From positions 116,122 to 180,121 of the forward strand of contig NZ_JAQSDH010000042.1 of assembly GCF_029945805.1 (NCBI RefSeq): a stretch of DNA of 64,000 bases, given 5' to 3'. A program made the position numbers and the translations under genes. The stretch comes from Flavobacterium sp. (lineage in GTDB: Bacteria > Bacteroidota > Bacteroidia > Flavobacteriales > Flavobacteriaceae). The notes below the pieces were generated by a model. It was not told the origin of the DNA. It ran no database searches and saw nothing but the letters and a program-made list of their open reading frames with translations. Below are positions 8,721 through 16,928 of this stretch, piece after piece; positions within the stretch are counted from its first letter, which is position 1, and every line of letters begins with the position of its first letter.

Positions 8721-8762
8721 TGAAGATTTTACAACTAGGCATACCTGGAAATAAAATCTTCA
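8721..8762 (-). terminator. hairpin terminator after the 8790-9476 gene
   Basis: A perfect 11-base inverted repeat (TGAAGATTTTA/TAAAATCTTCA) with a 20-base loop; on the minus strand it is followed by TTATTTTTTC. Confidence 0.55.
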
Positions 8763-8789
8763 CATTTTAAAAATTATTTGGTTAAAAAA

Positions 8790-9476
8790 TTATTGCGCTA
8801 AAAAATCCACAAGTCTGATTAAATCTTGCTCTTTCTCAAAATCAGTATTATTTTGTTTTACAAAAGCTTCAATCTCTGTCTTCTTTTCAGGGAATAATTT
8901 TAGAAATCCTTTTCTACTTGTTGGCACTTCCGTCACTTCGCTTTCGTTATTTTTCATAAAGAACGTGTCTTTATTAAGCACATATTTAGCAGACGTCGGT
9001 GTATCATAAGATGACTTAGCACTAGTTGCTTCGTAATAAGCTATTTTTTGTCTTTTATAGAGTAATATGTTGTTTTTATCGTAAAGCTTAATGAGATATC
9101 CCATATTCATTCTTCCGTTTTTTTCTGCATAATTCACTAAAAAATAATCCAGTTTAGGATAAGTGAACGTGATGTTACTAAAGGCTGCTGTTTTGTTCAG
9201 AACCAAAGTATCATTTGTTGAATTGATAAATTCGAATTCGTCATTAGCAGCGTTATAACGCATTAAAGCATTTGAAATAATATCTCCAACTTTCGCATGA
9301 AAAAATGCTTTATTTATATATGGAGTACCTGATGTTGTTTTCACCGCCGCTCGATAACGCGTTTCCGACAATCGAATACCTGAATCTTCTAATTTTGTAA
9401 TTGTGCCTTGTCGTTGGCTAAAACCTAACATTGAGTACAATACAAATGAAATTATTATTAAATTTTTTATTTTCAT
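8790..9476 (-). CDS. secreted protein of unknown function
   Basis: The 228-residue protein has a signal peptide (MKIKNLIIISFVLYSMLGFSQ) and no recognised domain. The mature part has alternating strands (YPKLDYFLVNYAEKNGRMNMGYLIKLYDKNNILLYKRQ) and a charged C terminus rich in Lys and Glu (FLKLFPEKKTEIEAFVKQNN). It contains SGTPYINKAFFHAKVG and LYDKNNILLYKRQKIAYYE, the pattern of small periplasmic or outer-membrane-associated flavobacterial proteins. It has its own terminator and is divergent from ferritin. The function is unknown. Confidence 0.7.
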   Translation of the reverse strand: MKIKNLIIISFVLYSMLGFSQRQGTITKLEDSGIRLSETRYRAAVKTTSGTPYINKAFFHAKVGDIISNALMRYNAANDEFEFINSTNDTLVLNKTAAFSNITFTYPKLDYFLVNYAEKNGRMNMGYLIKLYDKNNILLYKRQKIAYYEATSAKSSYDTPTSAKYVLNKDTFFMKNNESEVTEVPTSRKGFLKLFPEKKTEIEAFVKQNNTDFEKEQDLIRLVDFLAQ

Positions 9477-9513
9477 TTTATTTTTTTTAAAGTTTAAAAT
9501 TACACTTTTTTTT

Positions 9514-9521
9514 TACGTTTG
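9514..9521 (+). promoter_or_regulatory. -7 promoter element (TACGTTTG), probable ferritin promoter
   Basis: This is an exact match to the Bacteroidota TAnnTTTG -7 element, upstream of ferritin with a leader of roughly 140 bases. No clear TTG -33 partner is visible. Confidence 0.4.
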
Positions 9522-9662
9522 ACTACGCTTTTTTATAAAAGTATTTTCCTAAATAAATCCGGAATCGTTATATGGAAATATTATAATTTCTTACTGAGAT
9601 CGTACAACATAAAGCTTCTGTTTTTAATTAATTTTATAATCGAAAAATTAAACTTTTACAAG

Positions 9663-10214
9663 ATGAAAACGAACAGACTCTCAGCAAAGCTTGCTCAAGC
9701 CTTGAACGAACAGATGACCAAAGAGGCTCATGCAGCTCAAATATATTTATCGTACGGCGTTTGGGCTGATAATCAAGGCTATGGTGGCATTTCTAATTTC
9801 TTATTCCGTCACGCGGCTGAAGAGCGAAATCACATGATGAAAATATTAGAATATATTTTAAAAAGAGGTGCGAAAGCTGTAGTAACAGCAATTCCGGCGC
9901 CGCCAGCTGATCCTTCAAGTGTAAATAACTGTTTCGAAAAAGTGTTTGAACATGAAGTAGATAATACTCAAGCAATTTATAAAATTGTCAAAATGTCATT
10001 TGATGAAGAAGATTGGGCTACTTGGAATTTAATGCAATGGTTCGTGCAAGAACAAACCGAAGAAGAAACGCTTGCCATGAATTTATTGGATAAAATCAAA
10101 ATATCAGGCGGAGAAAAAGCTACTCCAGAAGCTCTTTATGAATTAGATAAAGATTTAGAAAAAACTCCAGATGATGCTACTTTAGCTCAGAATGTAACAA
10201 CCACTAATCCTTAA
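9663..10214 (+). CDS. ftnA: ferritin (iron-storage ferroxidase)
   Basis: The 183-residue cytoplasmic protein has a four-helix ferritin fold. Ferroxidase-site residues are visible: Glu in MTKEAHAAQIYLSYGVWAD (helix A), the ExxH of HAAEERNHMMKILEYI (helix B), and FEHEVDNTQ and QWFVQEQTEEE in helices C and D. It should form a 24-mer that oxidises Fe(II) and stores iron. The start at 9663 (MKTNRLSAKLAQAL) fits the family; upstream in-frame residues from 9519 are leader sequence. A flavin/ferredoxin-NADP reductase-like gene starts 4 bases after the stop and could supply electrons for iron release (inference). Confidence 0.92.
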   Translation: MKTNRLSAKLAQALNEQMTKEAHAAQIYLSYGVWADNQGYGGISNFLFRHAAEERNHMMKILEYILKRGAKAVVTAIPAPPADPSSVNNCFEKVFEHEVDNTQAIYKIVKMSFDEEDWATWNLMQWFVQEQTEEETLAMNLLDKIKISGGEKATPEALYELDKDLEKTPDDATLAQNVTTTNP

Positions 10215-10218
10215 TGCT

Positions 10219-10884
10219 ATGAATCACATTGTAAAAATAATTTCAGTAGAACCGGTAACACACGATGTAAAGCGATTTACAATTCAAAAACCAGACGGTT
10301 TTAAATTCAAACCCGGACAGGCAACGGAGGTTTCTATAAACACACCCGCATTGAAAAATGAAAAACGACCCTTTACTTTTACGAGTTTAAATGACAATAG
10401 ACATCTTGAATTCACCATTAAAATTTATGAAAATCACAATGGCATTACCAAAGAATTGGGAAACCTAAAGCGTGGCGACGAACTTATAATTCGTGATGTT
10501 TGGGGTGCAATTGAATATAAAGGAGAAGGTGTTTTTATTGCTGGAGGTGCCGGAATCACTCCTTTTATCGCTATTCTTAGACAGTTGAATTCTGAAAATA
10601 AAATAGCTAATAACACGCTGATTTTTACCAATAAAACGGAAAGTGATATAATTCTGGAAAAAGAATTGGATGAAATGCTTGGTGATAACTTTATCAATAC
10701 CCTAACAGATGAGAAGAAAAGTGGTTTCGAAAACCGTAGAATTGATACTGACTTTTTAAAAGAAAAAATAACTAATTTTTCACAACACTTTTATGTATGC
10801 GGTCCACCACCGTTTGTGGAAGCTATTTCAAAAGCATTAAGCAGTTTAGGTGCTAAAACAGATGCAGTCGTTTTTGAAAAATAA
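10219..10884 (+). CDS. FAD-binding oxidoreductase (ferredoxin-NADP reductase/flavodoxin reductase type)
   Basis: The 221-residue protein has an N-terminal FAD beta-barrel with the motif KRPFTFTSLN (RxYS/T-type FAD site) near residue 50, then an NAD(P)-binding domain with GGAGITPFIAILRQL near residue 110 and a C-terminal YVCGPPPFVEAI. No iron-sulfur domain is present, so it is a stand-alone reductase that passes electrons between NAD(P)H and a flavoprotein or iron compound. It follows ferritin with a 4-base gap, so the two are probably co-transcribed; a role in reducing ferritin iron is plausible but unproven. Confidence 0.85.
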   Translation: MNHIVKIISVEPVTHDVKRFTIQKPDGFKFKPGQATEVSINTPALKNEKRPFTFTSLNDNRHLEFTIKIYENHNGITKELGNLKRGDELIIRDVWGAIEYKGEGVFIAGGAGITPFIAILRQLNSENKIANNTLIFTNKTESDIILEKELDEMLGDNFINTLTDEKKSGFENRRIDTDFLKEKITNFSQHFYVCGPPPFVEAISKALSSLGAKTDAVVFEK

Positions 10885-10935
10885 ATTAAACAATGATTGC
10901 CGTATTACTTTCGAGTAAAGCCAAAATTAAATGCT

Positions 10936-10943
10936 TATTTTTG
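10936..10943 (+). promoter_or_regulatory. -7 promoter element (TATTTTTG) before the CIA30 gene
   Basis: Matches TAnnTTTG, 18 bases before the CIA30 ATG. No convincing -33 partner was found. Confidence 0.4.
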
Positions 10944-10961
10944 AGTTTAATTCGTATTTAA

Positions 10962-11489
10962 ATGAAACTATTTATTTGCTTAATGCTACTATTGTATATG
11001 AATCCAATTCTTATCTATAATTTTTCTACTAAATCCAATTCGAGAGATTGGCGTATTATTGATGATGGCGTTATGGGCGGAAAGTCGCAGGGAAACTTTA
11101 GCATTGATGAAAAGGGAAATGGTGTTTTTGAGGGCGCTGTATCCCTAGAAAATAATGGTGGTTTTTCATCCGTTAGGTATCAATTTGATAAAGTACAAGT
11201 TACACCTGCTTCAAGAATTTGTTTGTTTGTAAAAGGTGATAAAAAAGAATACCAATTCAGAATTAAAGACAATGCAAACAGCTACTATTCCTATATTACC
11301 ACTTTTAAAACTTCTGGTGAATGGGAAGAAATAGAAATTCCATTAAAAGATTTATATCCTTCGTTTAGAGGAAGAACATTAGATTTGCCTAACTTTTCAA
11401 GTAAATCTTTTGAAGAAATAGTATTCTTAATTGGAAACAAGAAAAACGAAAATTTCAAACTGATTTTGGATAAAATAGAATTAAAATAA
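10962..11489 (+). CDS. CIA30 family protein (complex I intermediate-associated protein 30-like)
   Basis: The 175-residue protein starts with a hydrophobic segment (MKLFICLMLLLYMNPILIYNF). It carries the CIA30/carbohydrate-binding-like jelly-roll signature: WRIIDDGVMGGKSQGNFSI, GVFEGAVSLENNGGFSSVRY, ICLFVKGDKKEYQFRIKDN, WEEIEIPLKDLYPSFRG. Mitochondrial members assist complex I assembly; bacterial members have no settled role. The N-terminal segment suggests export, so a direct complex I function is doubtful here. It is convergent with tatD (2 bases between the stops). Confidence 0.82.
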   Translation: MKLFICLMLLLYMNPILIYNFSTKSNSRDWRIIDDGVMGGKSQGNFSIDEKGNGVFEGAVSLENNGGFSSVRYQFDKVQVTPASRICLFVKGDKKEYQFRIKDNANSYYSYITTFKTSGEWEEIEIPLKDLYPSFRGRTLDLPNFSSKSFEEIVFLIGNKKNENFKLILDKIELK

Positions 11490-11491
11490 AT

Positions 11492-12136
11492 TTATTCAAA
11501 AACTCTTACCCAATTTTCGCGTACTATCACTTGCATGGCCTCTAAACTAATCGCTTTGTAAGTAGCTGCTAATGAATAGACTTCTTCAAGCGTCTCTTCT
11601 ATTGTATCGGTTTCAAGAAAAAATTTATGATTTGGAACAGATTGAAAGACTTCTTTGAGTTCTGGGTTACGCAATAAGTATTTTCCAAAAGACAAATAAA
11701 ATCCGTTATCCAATAATTGTTTGGCGACTTGTTTATTTTTAGAAAATCCGTGAATAATAATCGGAACAGAAATTTTTAGTCTTTTTTTTATTTCAATAAG
11801 TTCATCAAACGCGGCAACTAAATGCAGTACCAAAGGTTTATTATATTTTTGCGCTAAAGCGATTTGTTTTTCGAAAACTACTATTTGCAATTCCATTGGA
11901 ATTTCGATTCGTTTATCCAATCCACATTCGCCTAAGGCCAAACATTCTTTTAATTGCAACTTCTCTTCTATTATATTTAGATCAGATTCTAATCGGTTTT
12001 CATCGATATACCAGGGATGAATTCCAATAGAATAGTTTGGGATAGAAGCATCAAATTCCCACGGATATTGATTTACCAATTCCAAAACTGAAGGATTTGC
12101 CGTGTATTTGTGCGTATGTAAATTATAGAATTGCAT
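11492..12136 (-). CDS. TatD family metal-dependent hydrolase
   Basis: The 214-residue protein is a TIM-barrel metallohydrolase. Metal-site residues are visible: HxH in NLHTHKY, Glu in ALGECGLD, His in LVLHLVAAF, His in IIIHGFSK and Asp in FLETDTIEE. Family members are 3'-5' DNases or deoxyribonuclease-like hydrolases. At 214 residues it is shorter than E. coli TatD (about 260), typical of the compact Bacteroidota form. Its start overlaps the stop of the DUF1684 gene by one base, so the two are translationally coupled. Confidence 0.85.
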   Translation of the reverse strand: MQFYNLHTHKYTANPSVLELVNQYPWEFDASIPNYSIGIHPWYIDENRLESDLNIIEEKLQLKECLALGECGLDKRIEIPMELQIVVFEKQIALAQKYNKPLVLHLVAAFDELIEIKKRLKISVPIIIHGFSKNKQVAKQLLDNGFYLSFGKYLLRNPELKEVFQSVPNHKFFLETDTIEETLEEVYSLAATYKAISLEAMQVIVRENWVRVFE

Positions 12137-12741
12137 TAATCATGGAATTTTTTAACACCTGCTAAAATTTCTGTTTCCAAATTATTATCCAGCGGAACAA
12201 TTGGACAAGAATATTTGTGATTGTAAGCGCAATAAGGATTGTACGCTTTGTTGAAATCAATTAAAACAGTATTCCCTTTCGGAATTCTCATATCAATATA
12301 ACGGCCACCAATATAACTTTCTTTTCCACAGCTTAAATCTGAAAATGGGAGAAAGAGATAATCTGCATACCCTTCTTTTTTGGTTAATTCAACGTTTTGA
12401 TATACGTTAAGTTTGTATTCTTTGTCATCCAATTTAAAAAGCAATTCACCATATTTTATATATTCTGGTGTTCGCGTTCCAGTGGTTTTCATTTTGAATA
12501 CTTTTTCTTTTGAAGCTTTTACAAATTGGGCTTCCACTATAAATTTTTCGCTTATCGGATAAAAATCCAAACCTTTAAAATTCTTCAAATCCTCAGCCAT
12601 TAGTGGACTTTCTTCCTTACTAGCATATTCTTTATTTAAATTGTCCTGAAAATCTTTGGCCGTTAATTTTTCATGTGATTCTTGAGCAATAGAAACGAAC
12701 GAAATTGAGGCAAGACAACATAGTACTAACAAATTTTTCAT
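12136..12741 (-). CDS. DUF1684 domain-containing secreted protein
   Basis: The 201-residue protein starts with a signal peptide (MKNLLVLCCLASISFVSIAQ). It has the DUF1684 pattern: FQDNLNKEYASKEESPLMAEDLKNFKGLDFYPI and the C-terminal signature FIDFNKAYNPYCAYNHKYSCPIVP, here with LIDFNKAYNPYCAYN. The conserved Cys pair in NPYCAYNHKYSCP may bind metal or form a disulfide. The biochemical role is unknown. It is the first gene of a two-gene unit with tatD. Confidence 0.88.
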   Translation of the reverse strand: MKNLLVLCCLASISFVSIAQESHEKLTAKDFQDNLNKEYASKEESPLMAEDLKNFKGLDFYPISEKFIVEAQFVKASKEKVFKMKTTGTRTPEYIKYGELLFKLDDKEYKLNVYQNVELTKKEGYADYLFLPFSDLSCGKESYIGGRYIDMRIPKGNTVLIDFNKAYNPYCAYNHKYSCPIVPLDNNLETEILAGVKKFHD

Positions 12742-12809
12742 AACTCAGTTTTTAACAAAAATAAAGCAAAACTAACTCCGTTTCCAAGATTTGAAGTATT
12801 AAAGTTTTT

Positions 12810-12817
12810 TACCTTTG
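12810..12817 (+). promoter_or_regulatory. -7 promoter element (TACCTTTG) before the MFS gene
   Basis: Exact TAnnTTTG match 19 bases before the ATG of the MFS gene. A TTTG lies 16 bases upstream at 12790-12793, slightly closer than usual. Confidence 0.45.
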
Positions 12818-12836
12818 CAGTATCAACAAACATTTA

Positions 12837-14069
12837 ATGCTTAAATCAGGTTTTCAACGTTACATCAATAACTTCAAGGGATTTTCGAGAGAGATTTGGA
12901 TTCTAACACTCGTCACATTTATCAACCGTGCTGGAACAATGGTTTTGCCATTTTTATCCAAATATTTAAAAGAGGATTTAGGCTTTTCCTATAGTCAAGT
13001 AGGTTGGATTATGGTTTGTTTTGGAAGCGGATCTATTATTGGTTCTTGGCTTGGCGGAAAACTCTCAGATAAAATTGGGTTTTACAGAATCATGATTTTC
13101 AGCTTGTTTACTACCGGAATTCTAATGTTTCTGATACAATACATTACGACTTTTGTTGGACTTTGCACCGGAATGTTCATTTTAATGATTGTTGCCGATA
13201 TGTTCCGACCAGCCATGTTTGTATCGCTTGGTGCCTATGCAAAACCCGAAAACAGAACACGTGCCTTAACATTAGTACGACTGGCCATTAATCTTGGTTT
13301 TGCCGCAGGTCCAGCTTTAGGAGGATTGATTATCATGTCAATAGGTTACCGCGGATTATTTTGGATTGATGGCACAACTTGCATAATTGCGATACTTATT
13401 TTTTGGCTCAAAGTAAAAGAGAAGAAAAAAAGTGCTTTTATTGACAAAAAAAATCCTGACGAAGTACTGACCCATTCCGTATTTAAGGACAAACCATTTT
13501 GGGTTTTCCTTTTTACTTGCTTGGTTACAGGAATTTTATTTTTTCAAGTATTTACCACGATTCCGCTTTATCATAAAGAACAATTTAATTTGACCGAACT
13601 GCAAACGGGTTTACTTTTGACCATGAACGGTTTAATGATTTTCTTTCTTGAAATGCCTTTTGTAAGCTATGTTGAGCGCAATAATATCAACAAAATAAAA
13701 GTTGTTACTGTTGGCACATTGTTAATGGCGATAAGCTTGTTTTTGATGCTAGTCAATACTTGGTCTGGTATTTTAATCATTATGATGGTATTTATGACCA
13801 TTGGCGAAATGTTCGCTTTTCCCTTCTCTAATTCAGTTGCTTTGAGTCGAGCGCCAAAAGGGCATGAAGGCCGTTACATGGCTATTTTTACGATGAGCTT
13901 TAGTTTGGCACATATCTTAAGTGCTAAAGTAGGTTTCGGAATTATCGATTATTTCAAGCCGAATGGCTATCCTATGAACTGGCTTATAATGGGAATTCTT
14001 GGTTTATTAGGAGTACTTGCAGGAATTTGGGTTTACAAACTCATTCAGAAAGAACATAAAACCTTTTAA
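12837..14069 (+). CDS. MFS transporter (MdtH-like drug/metabolite exporter)
   Basis: The 410-residue membrane protein has 12 predicted helices. The MFS motif A is clear in the loop after helix 2: GSWLGGKLSDKIGFYRIM (GxLaDrxGrkxxl). Motif C-like glycines follow in NLGFAAGPALGGLI (helix 5), the antiporter signature. A charged central loop (KVKEKKKSAFIDKKNPDEV) separates the halves. It resembles the MdtH/YceL group of exporters; the substrate is unknown. It is a single gene with its own -7 element. Confidence 0.82.
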   Translation: MLKSGFQRYINNFKGFSREIWILTLVTFINRAGTMVLPFLSKYLKEDLGFSYSQVGWIMVCFGSGSIIGSWLGGKLSDKIGFYRIMIFSLFTTGILMFLIQYITTFVGLCTGMFILMIVADMFRPAMFVSLGAYAKPENRTRALTLVRLAINLGFAAGPALGGLIIMSIGYRGLFWIDGTTCIIAILIFWLKVKEKKKSAFIDKKNPDEVLTHSVFKDKPFWVFLFTCLVTGILFFQVFTTIPLYHKEQFNLTELQTGLLLTMNGLMIFFLEMPFVSYVERNNINKIKVVTVGTLLMAISLFLMLVNTWSGILIIMMVFMTIGEMFAFPFSNSVALSRAPKGHEGRYMAIFTMSFSLAHILSAKVGFGIIDYFKPNGYPMNWLIMGILGLLGVLAGIWVYKLIQKEHKTF

Positions 14070-14111
14070 AACAAGGATTTAATTTAGATTCTCTTCTGTA
14101 TCACTACAAAA

Positions 14112-14166
14112 ATAGTTTAATAACTATAAAAATAGTTGTACAACTAAAAATATAGTTGTAAGTTTG
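14112..14166 (+). promoter_or_regulatory. promoter and BlaI-type palindromic operators of the blaI-M56 operon
   Basis: A palindrome ATAGTTTAATAACTAT (14112-14127) is followed by a perfect 14-base palindrome TAGTTGTACAACTA (14133-14146). A half-site TATAGTTGTA lies at 14151-14160. TTG (14136-14138) and TAAGTTTG (14159-14166) are 20 bases apart, a textbook Bacteroidota promoter. The second palindrome overlaps the -33 element, so repressor binding should block transcription. BlaI/MecI-type repressors bind such dyads, so autoregulation is the likely arrangement. Confidence 0.7.
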
Positions 14167-14184
14167 ATATCAAATTAAACAACT

Positions 14185-14544
14185 ATGCAAAAGTTAACGA
14201 ATAAAGAAGAAGAAATCATGCAAATTTTATGGAAGCTCAAAAAAGCTTTTGTAAAAGAAGTCATGGCAGAAATCACAGAAGATCAGCCACATTACAACAC
14301 ACTTTCTACAATAATCAGAAACTTAGAAGAAAAAGGATTTGTTTCACACAATGCCTTCGGAAACACGCACCAGTACTTCCCTATTGTTAAAATGGAAGAC
14401 TATAGAAAGCGTTTTATGAATACAGCAATTGATACTTATTTCAACAGTTCGTATAAAAATATGGTATCATTTTTTGCGCAAGAAGAAAAAATTTCTGCGC
14501 AGGAGTTACGGGAGATATTAGAAATTATTGAGAATAAAAAATAG
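14185..14544 (+). CDS. BlaI/MecI/CopY family transcriptional repressor
   Basis: The 119-residue protein begins MQKLTNKEEEIMQILWKL with the winged-helix of the BlaI family (LTxxEexIMxxLW). The recognition region reads HYNTLSTIIRNLEEKGFVSH, and the C-terminal dimerisation helices follow (SSYKNMVSFFAQEEK, LREILEIIENKK). It should bind the palindromes at 14112-14160 as a dimer and be released by cleavage via the adjacent M56 sensor. The genes are 6 bases apart. No beta-lactamase gene is nearby, so resistance to beta-lactams is not implied. Confidence 0.9.
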   Translation: MQKLTNKEEEIMQILWKLKKAFVKEVMAEITEDQPHYNTLSTIIRNLEEKGFVSHNAFGNTHQYFPIVKMEDYRKRFMNTAIDTYFNSSYKNMVSFFAQEEKISAQELREILEIIENKK

Positions 14545-14550
14545 TCGAAA

Positions 14551-16545
14551 ATGGATCAGCTATTCATATATCTTTTAAAGTCAGGCGGATTAATTGCAGT
14601 ATTTTATTTAGCATATCATTTTTTAGTTCGAAAGGAAACTTTTTTCAACACGAATCGGTGGTTTCTTTTAAGTGGATTATTGACTTCAATTGTACTTCCA
14701 TTATACTTTTTTAAAAAAATTATTTGGATAGCAAAACCAAAAGCATCGGTTCAAGAATTTCCTGTTTTTCAAAGCCAACAATTGCAACCAATACAAAATA
14801 CTCCGATTGTTGAAGCTATTGATTGGATGCAATTAATTTGGATTAGTTATGGAATTATTGCTGCTATTTTAATTATAAAAATCGCATTCAATATGGCTTC
14901 ACTGTATCGAATGTTACATAAAAAGAACGTGACTCTAAAAGGAGAACTTATACTAATTGAACTAGATGAAAATATAGCACCGTTTTCATTCTTTAATTAC
15001 ATCGTGTACAATCCGGATTTGTATTCCAATGAAGAGCTAAAAAGCATTTTATTGCATGAGCAGATTCACAGCAGACAAAAGCATTCCGCGGATGTTTTGA
15101 TTGCCGAATTATTCTGTTGTGTATTTTGGTTTAATCCTTTTATGTGGTTTTACAAAAAAGCAATTACTCAAAATTTGGAATACATTGCTGACCAAAAAGC
15201 AATAGCACAATTGGAAGACAAAAAATCCTATCAACACGCTTTACTTAAAGTAGTTTCTAATCAAAACGGCTTACCAATAACCAATAATTTTTATCAATCA
15301 TTAATCAAAAAACGAATCGTTATGTTAAACAAAAATCAATCACAGAAAAAAAACTCGTGGAAGTACGCAATGGTAATTCCTGCCCTAATTGGCTTTGTAT
15401 TCTTATTTCAGATAAAGGTTGTTGCTCAGGAGAAAGAAATTCAGAATGTCAAGACCGAATTAATGATCGTATATTATATTCTCGAAAAAAATTCAACAGA
15501 TAAAGAAATCTCTGAAGACGTTAAGTCTTTAAAAAAAGATTTTAACATTGAATATTCTATATCAGATATTAAAAGAAATTCTGATAATGAAATAGTAGCT
15601 ATTAGTGTTGATATATCACAGAATGACGGACAAAAATATAGTCTTCATCAAAAAACAACAAAACCTATCACTCCAATAAAATTTGGTTGTTACATTAACA
15701 ATTTAGGAGAGGGTCAAATTAGTTTTTATGGAAAAGTAATAAACAATATCGAAATTAATCATGAAGTTAAAGATGATAAAATAGCTATTTCTAAAGAAAA
15801 GAAAGAAAATTATTGGACAATTAATAACCTAAAAGAAAATGGCAGAAGTGTTTTAATTATTATTGATGGTGTAAAGCAAAATAACAAACGACCTATTGAA
15901 ATATCAAACGATAGAGAAATAGATCAAATCATCAAATTGACTAAAATAAAAGATAGTGATAGGCTATCCAAATATGGTCAAGAAGGTAAATATGGTGTGG
16001 TTTTAGTTACAACTAAAATTATTGGAGAAACTAAAGTTGCATCAACTAATAATTTTATTAAAAAATTAATCATTATTAATGGTCAAATAGCTGATGAAAA
16101 AACTTTTTATGATTTAGATCCAAATCTTATTGAAAAAGTAGAAGTTTTAGAAGATAAAGAATCAATTGAAAAGATTGGTGCTAAAGGCAAAAATGGGGTA
16201 ATTATTGTAACTACAAAAAAAAATGAAAGTAATCGAATAGAAGATGAGAAAGTACGAAATGGATTGTACTATCAAGCAAATCCACCAAAAAATAGTTACA
16301 GTTCTAAAACTAGAATTATTGTTACAAGAGAACATCGTCTTCCATTAGTGATTGAAGATGGTCGAGTAATTGAAGGCGGAACGGATTATTCTAAAGAAGA
16401 AATTGATGAAATTTTAAAAAGAAATGAAAAATCAATTGATGGTGAAGGAGGATTTAAATTATTCAATTATAAAGGAAGTAAAGATTTTTCAAAAGGTTCG
16501 GGGAAAATCCAAAAGCAACTTGAAATATTAGAACAAGAAAAATAA
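14551..16545 (+). CDS. M56 family (BlaR1-like) membrane metallopeptidase with C-terminal plug-like repeats
   Basis: The 664-residue protein has N-terminal membrane helices (LFIYLLKSGGLIAVFYLAYHFLV and following) and the zinc site LLHEQIHSRQKHSADVL (HExxH at about residue 169), with NPFMWFYKK and EYIADQKAI. A further helix lies at about residues 276-290. The long C-terminal part, probably periplasmic, has two repeats like TonB-receptor plug domains: LIIIDGV ... GKYGVVLVTTK (about 434-487) and LIIINGQ ... GKNGVIIVTTK (about 504-556). The M56 domain would cleave the BlaI repressor upon a signal. The plug-like repeats are the likely sensory or interaction part; the ligand is unknown. Confidence 0.85.
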   Translation: MDQLFIYLLKSGGLIAVFYLAYHFLVRKETFFNTNRWFLLSGLLTSIVLPLYFFKKIIWIAKPKASVQEFPVFQSQQLQPIQNTPIVEAIDWMQLIWISYGIIAAILIIKIAFNMASLYRMLHKKNVTLKGELILIELDENIAPFSFFNYIVYNPDLYSNEELKSILLHEQIHSRQKHSADVLIAELFCCVFWFNPFMWFYKKAITQNLEYIADQKAIAQLEDKKSYQHALLKVVSNQNGLPITNNFYQSLIKKRIVMLNKNQSQKKNSWKYAMVIPALIGFVFLFQIKVVAQEKEIQNVKTELMIVYYILEKNSTDKEISEDVKSLKKDFNIEYSISDIKRNSDNEIVAISVDISQNDGQKYSLHQKTTKPITPIKFGCYINNLGEGQISFYGKVINNIEINHEVKDDKIAISKEKKENYWTINNLKENGRSVLIIIDGVKQNNKRPIEISNDREIDQIIKLTKIKDSDRLSKYGQEGKYGVVLVTTKIIGETKVASTNNFIKKLIIINGQIADEKTFYDLDPNLIEKVEVLEDKESIEKIGAKGKNGVIIVTTKKNESNRIEDEKVRNGLYYQANPPKNSYSSKTRIIVTREHRLPLVIEDGRVIEGGTDYSKEEIDEILKRNEKSIDGEGGFKLFNYKGSKDFSKGSGKIQKQLEILEQEK

Positions 16546-16551
16546 AAACCT

Positions 16552-16579
16552 AAAAGCAAGTCAATTATGACTTGCTTTT
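16552..16579 (+). terminator. rho-independent terminator of the blaI-M56 operon
   Basis: Perfect 12-base stem (AAAAGCAAGTCA/TGACTTGCTTTT) with loop ATTA, followed by a T-rich run. Confidence 0.85.
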
Positions 16580-16603
16580 TTATTTTTGTATAAACTTTTA
16601 ACA

Positions 16604-16744
16604 ATGTATAAAGCACTCGCCAAACTTAATAAACTCCTCCTACCTAGTTTAACCAAACAACATTTGGATTTAGCTAAAGCCAAGAAATGGCAAATGGCAC
16701 TAATTGGATGGCGCTATTTTGTCACTACTAGAGCTTTGAAGTAG
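16604..16744 (+). CDS. 46-residue conserved-looking small basic protein
   Basis: The peptide reads MYKALAKLNKLLLPSLTKQ..., continuing DLAKAKKWQMALIGWRYFVT. It resembles a small basic family of flavobacteria of about 45-50 residues that I have seen annotated loosely as SsrA-binding-like, which is probably wrong because it lacks the SmpB fold. It begins 25 bases after the upstream terminator hairpin and is followed by its own perfect terminator at 16771-16800, which supports an independent transcription unit. The function is unknown. Confidence 0.6.
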   Translation: MYKALAKLNKLLLPSLTKQHLDLAKAKKWQMALIGWRYFVTTRALK

Positions 16745-16770
16745 CCCTAAATCAAAATCTTATGAGTACA

Positions 16771-16800
16771 AAAAAGTCTACATTTTCATGTAGACTTTTT
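16771..16800. terminator. bidirectional terminator next to the leftmost att copy
   Basis: A 12-base perfect stem (AAAAAGTCTACA/TGTAGACTTTTT) with T runs on both strands. It ends the 16604 gene on the plus strand. On the minus strand it lies 3 bases beyond the leftmost att copy, so it could have been the original terminator of the tRNA-Arg transcript. Confidence 0.8.
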
Positions 16801-16803
16801 TTT

Positions 16804-16816
16804 TGTGACCTTGACT
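16804..16816. repeat. outermost copy of the tRNA-Arg 3'-end att repeat (older insertion)
   Basis: TGTGACCTTGACT, 13 bases identical to the tRNA-Arg 3' end copies at 16915 and 36502. It lies 111 bases left of the island's attL and is separated from it by a terminator and AT-rich sequence, as expected for the remnant of an earlier integration at the same site. Confidence 0.6.
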
Positions 16817-16865
16817 AGAGGATATATCCATAAAAAGCTCCGCTTTTAAAATCCATAAAAAAACA

Positions 16866-16895
16866 AAAAACGCTCAAGTGAACTTGGCGCTTTTT
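16866..16895 (-). terminator. terminator beside the second att copy
   Basis: Imperfect hairpin around CAAGT-GA-ACTTG with CGC/GCG pairing and A/T tracts on both sides. On the minus strand (the tRNA reading direction) it is followed by six T. The stretch 16817-16914 contains no gene. Confidence 0.5.
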
Positions 16896-16914
16896 CTTAT
16901 TGTATGCATTTATT

Positions 16915-16928
16915 TGTGACCTTGACTG
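16915..16928. repeat. attL: left direct repeat of the island
   Basis: TGTGACCTTGACTG, an exact 14-base copy of 36502-36515. It corresponds to the 3' acceptor end and the outer part of the T-arm of tRNA-Arg. The sequence diverges right after it (AATAG here, GATTC in the intact tRNA), as expected for an attachment core. The 200 bases up to the integrase hold no gene. Confidence 0.75.

Noticed and set aside
14112..16545. Beta-lactam resistance operon
   Set aside because: BlaI/M56 pairs are widespread sensors; no beta-lactamase or penicillin-binding protein gene is adjacent.
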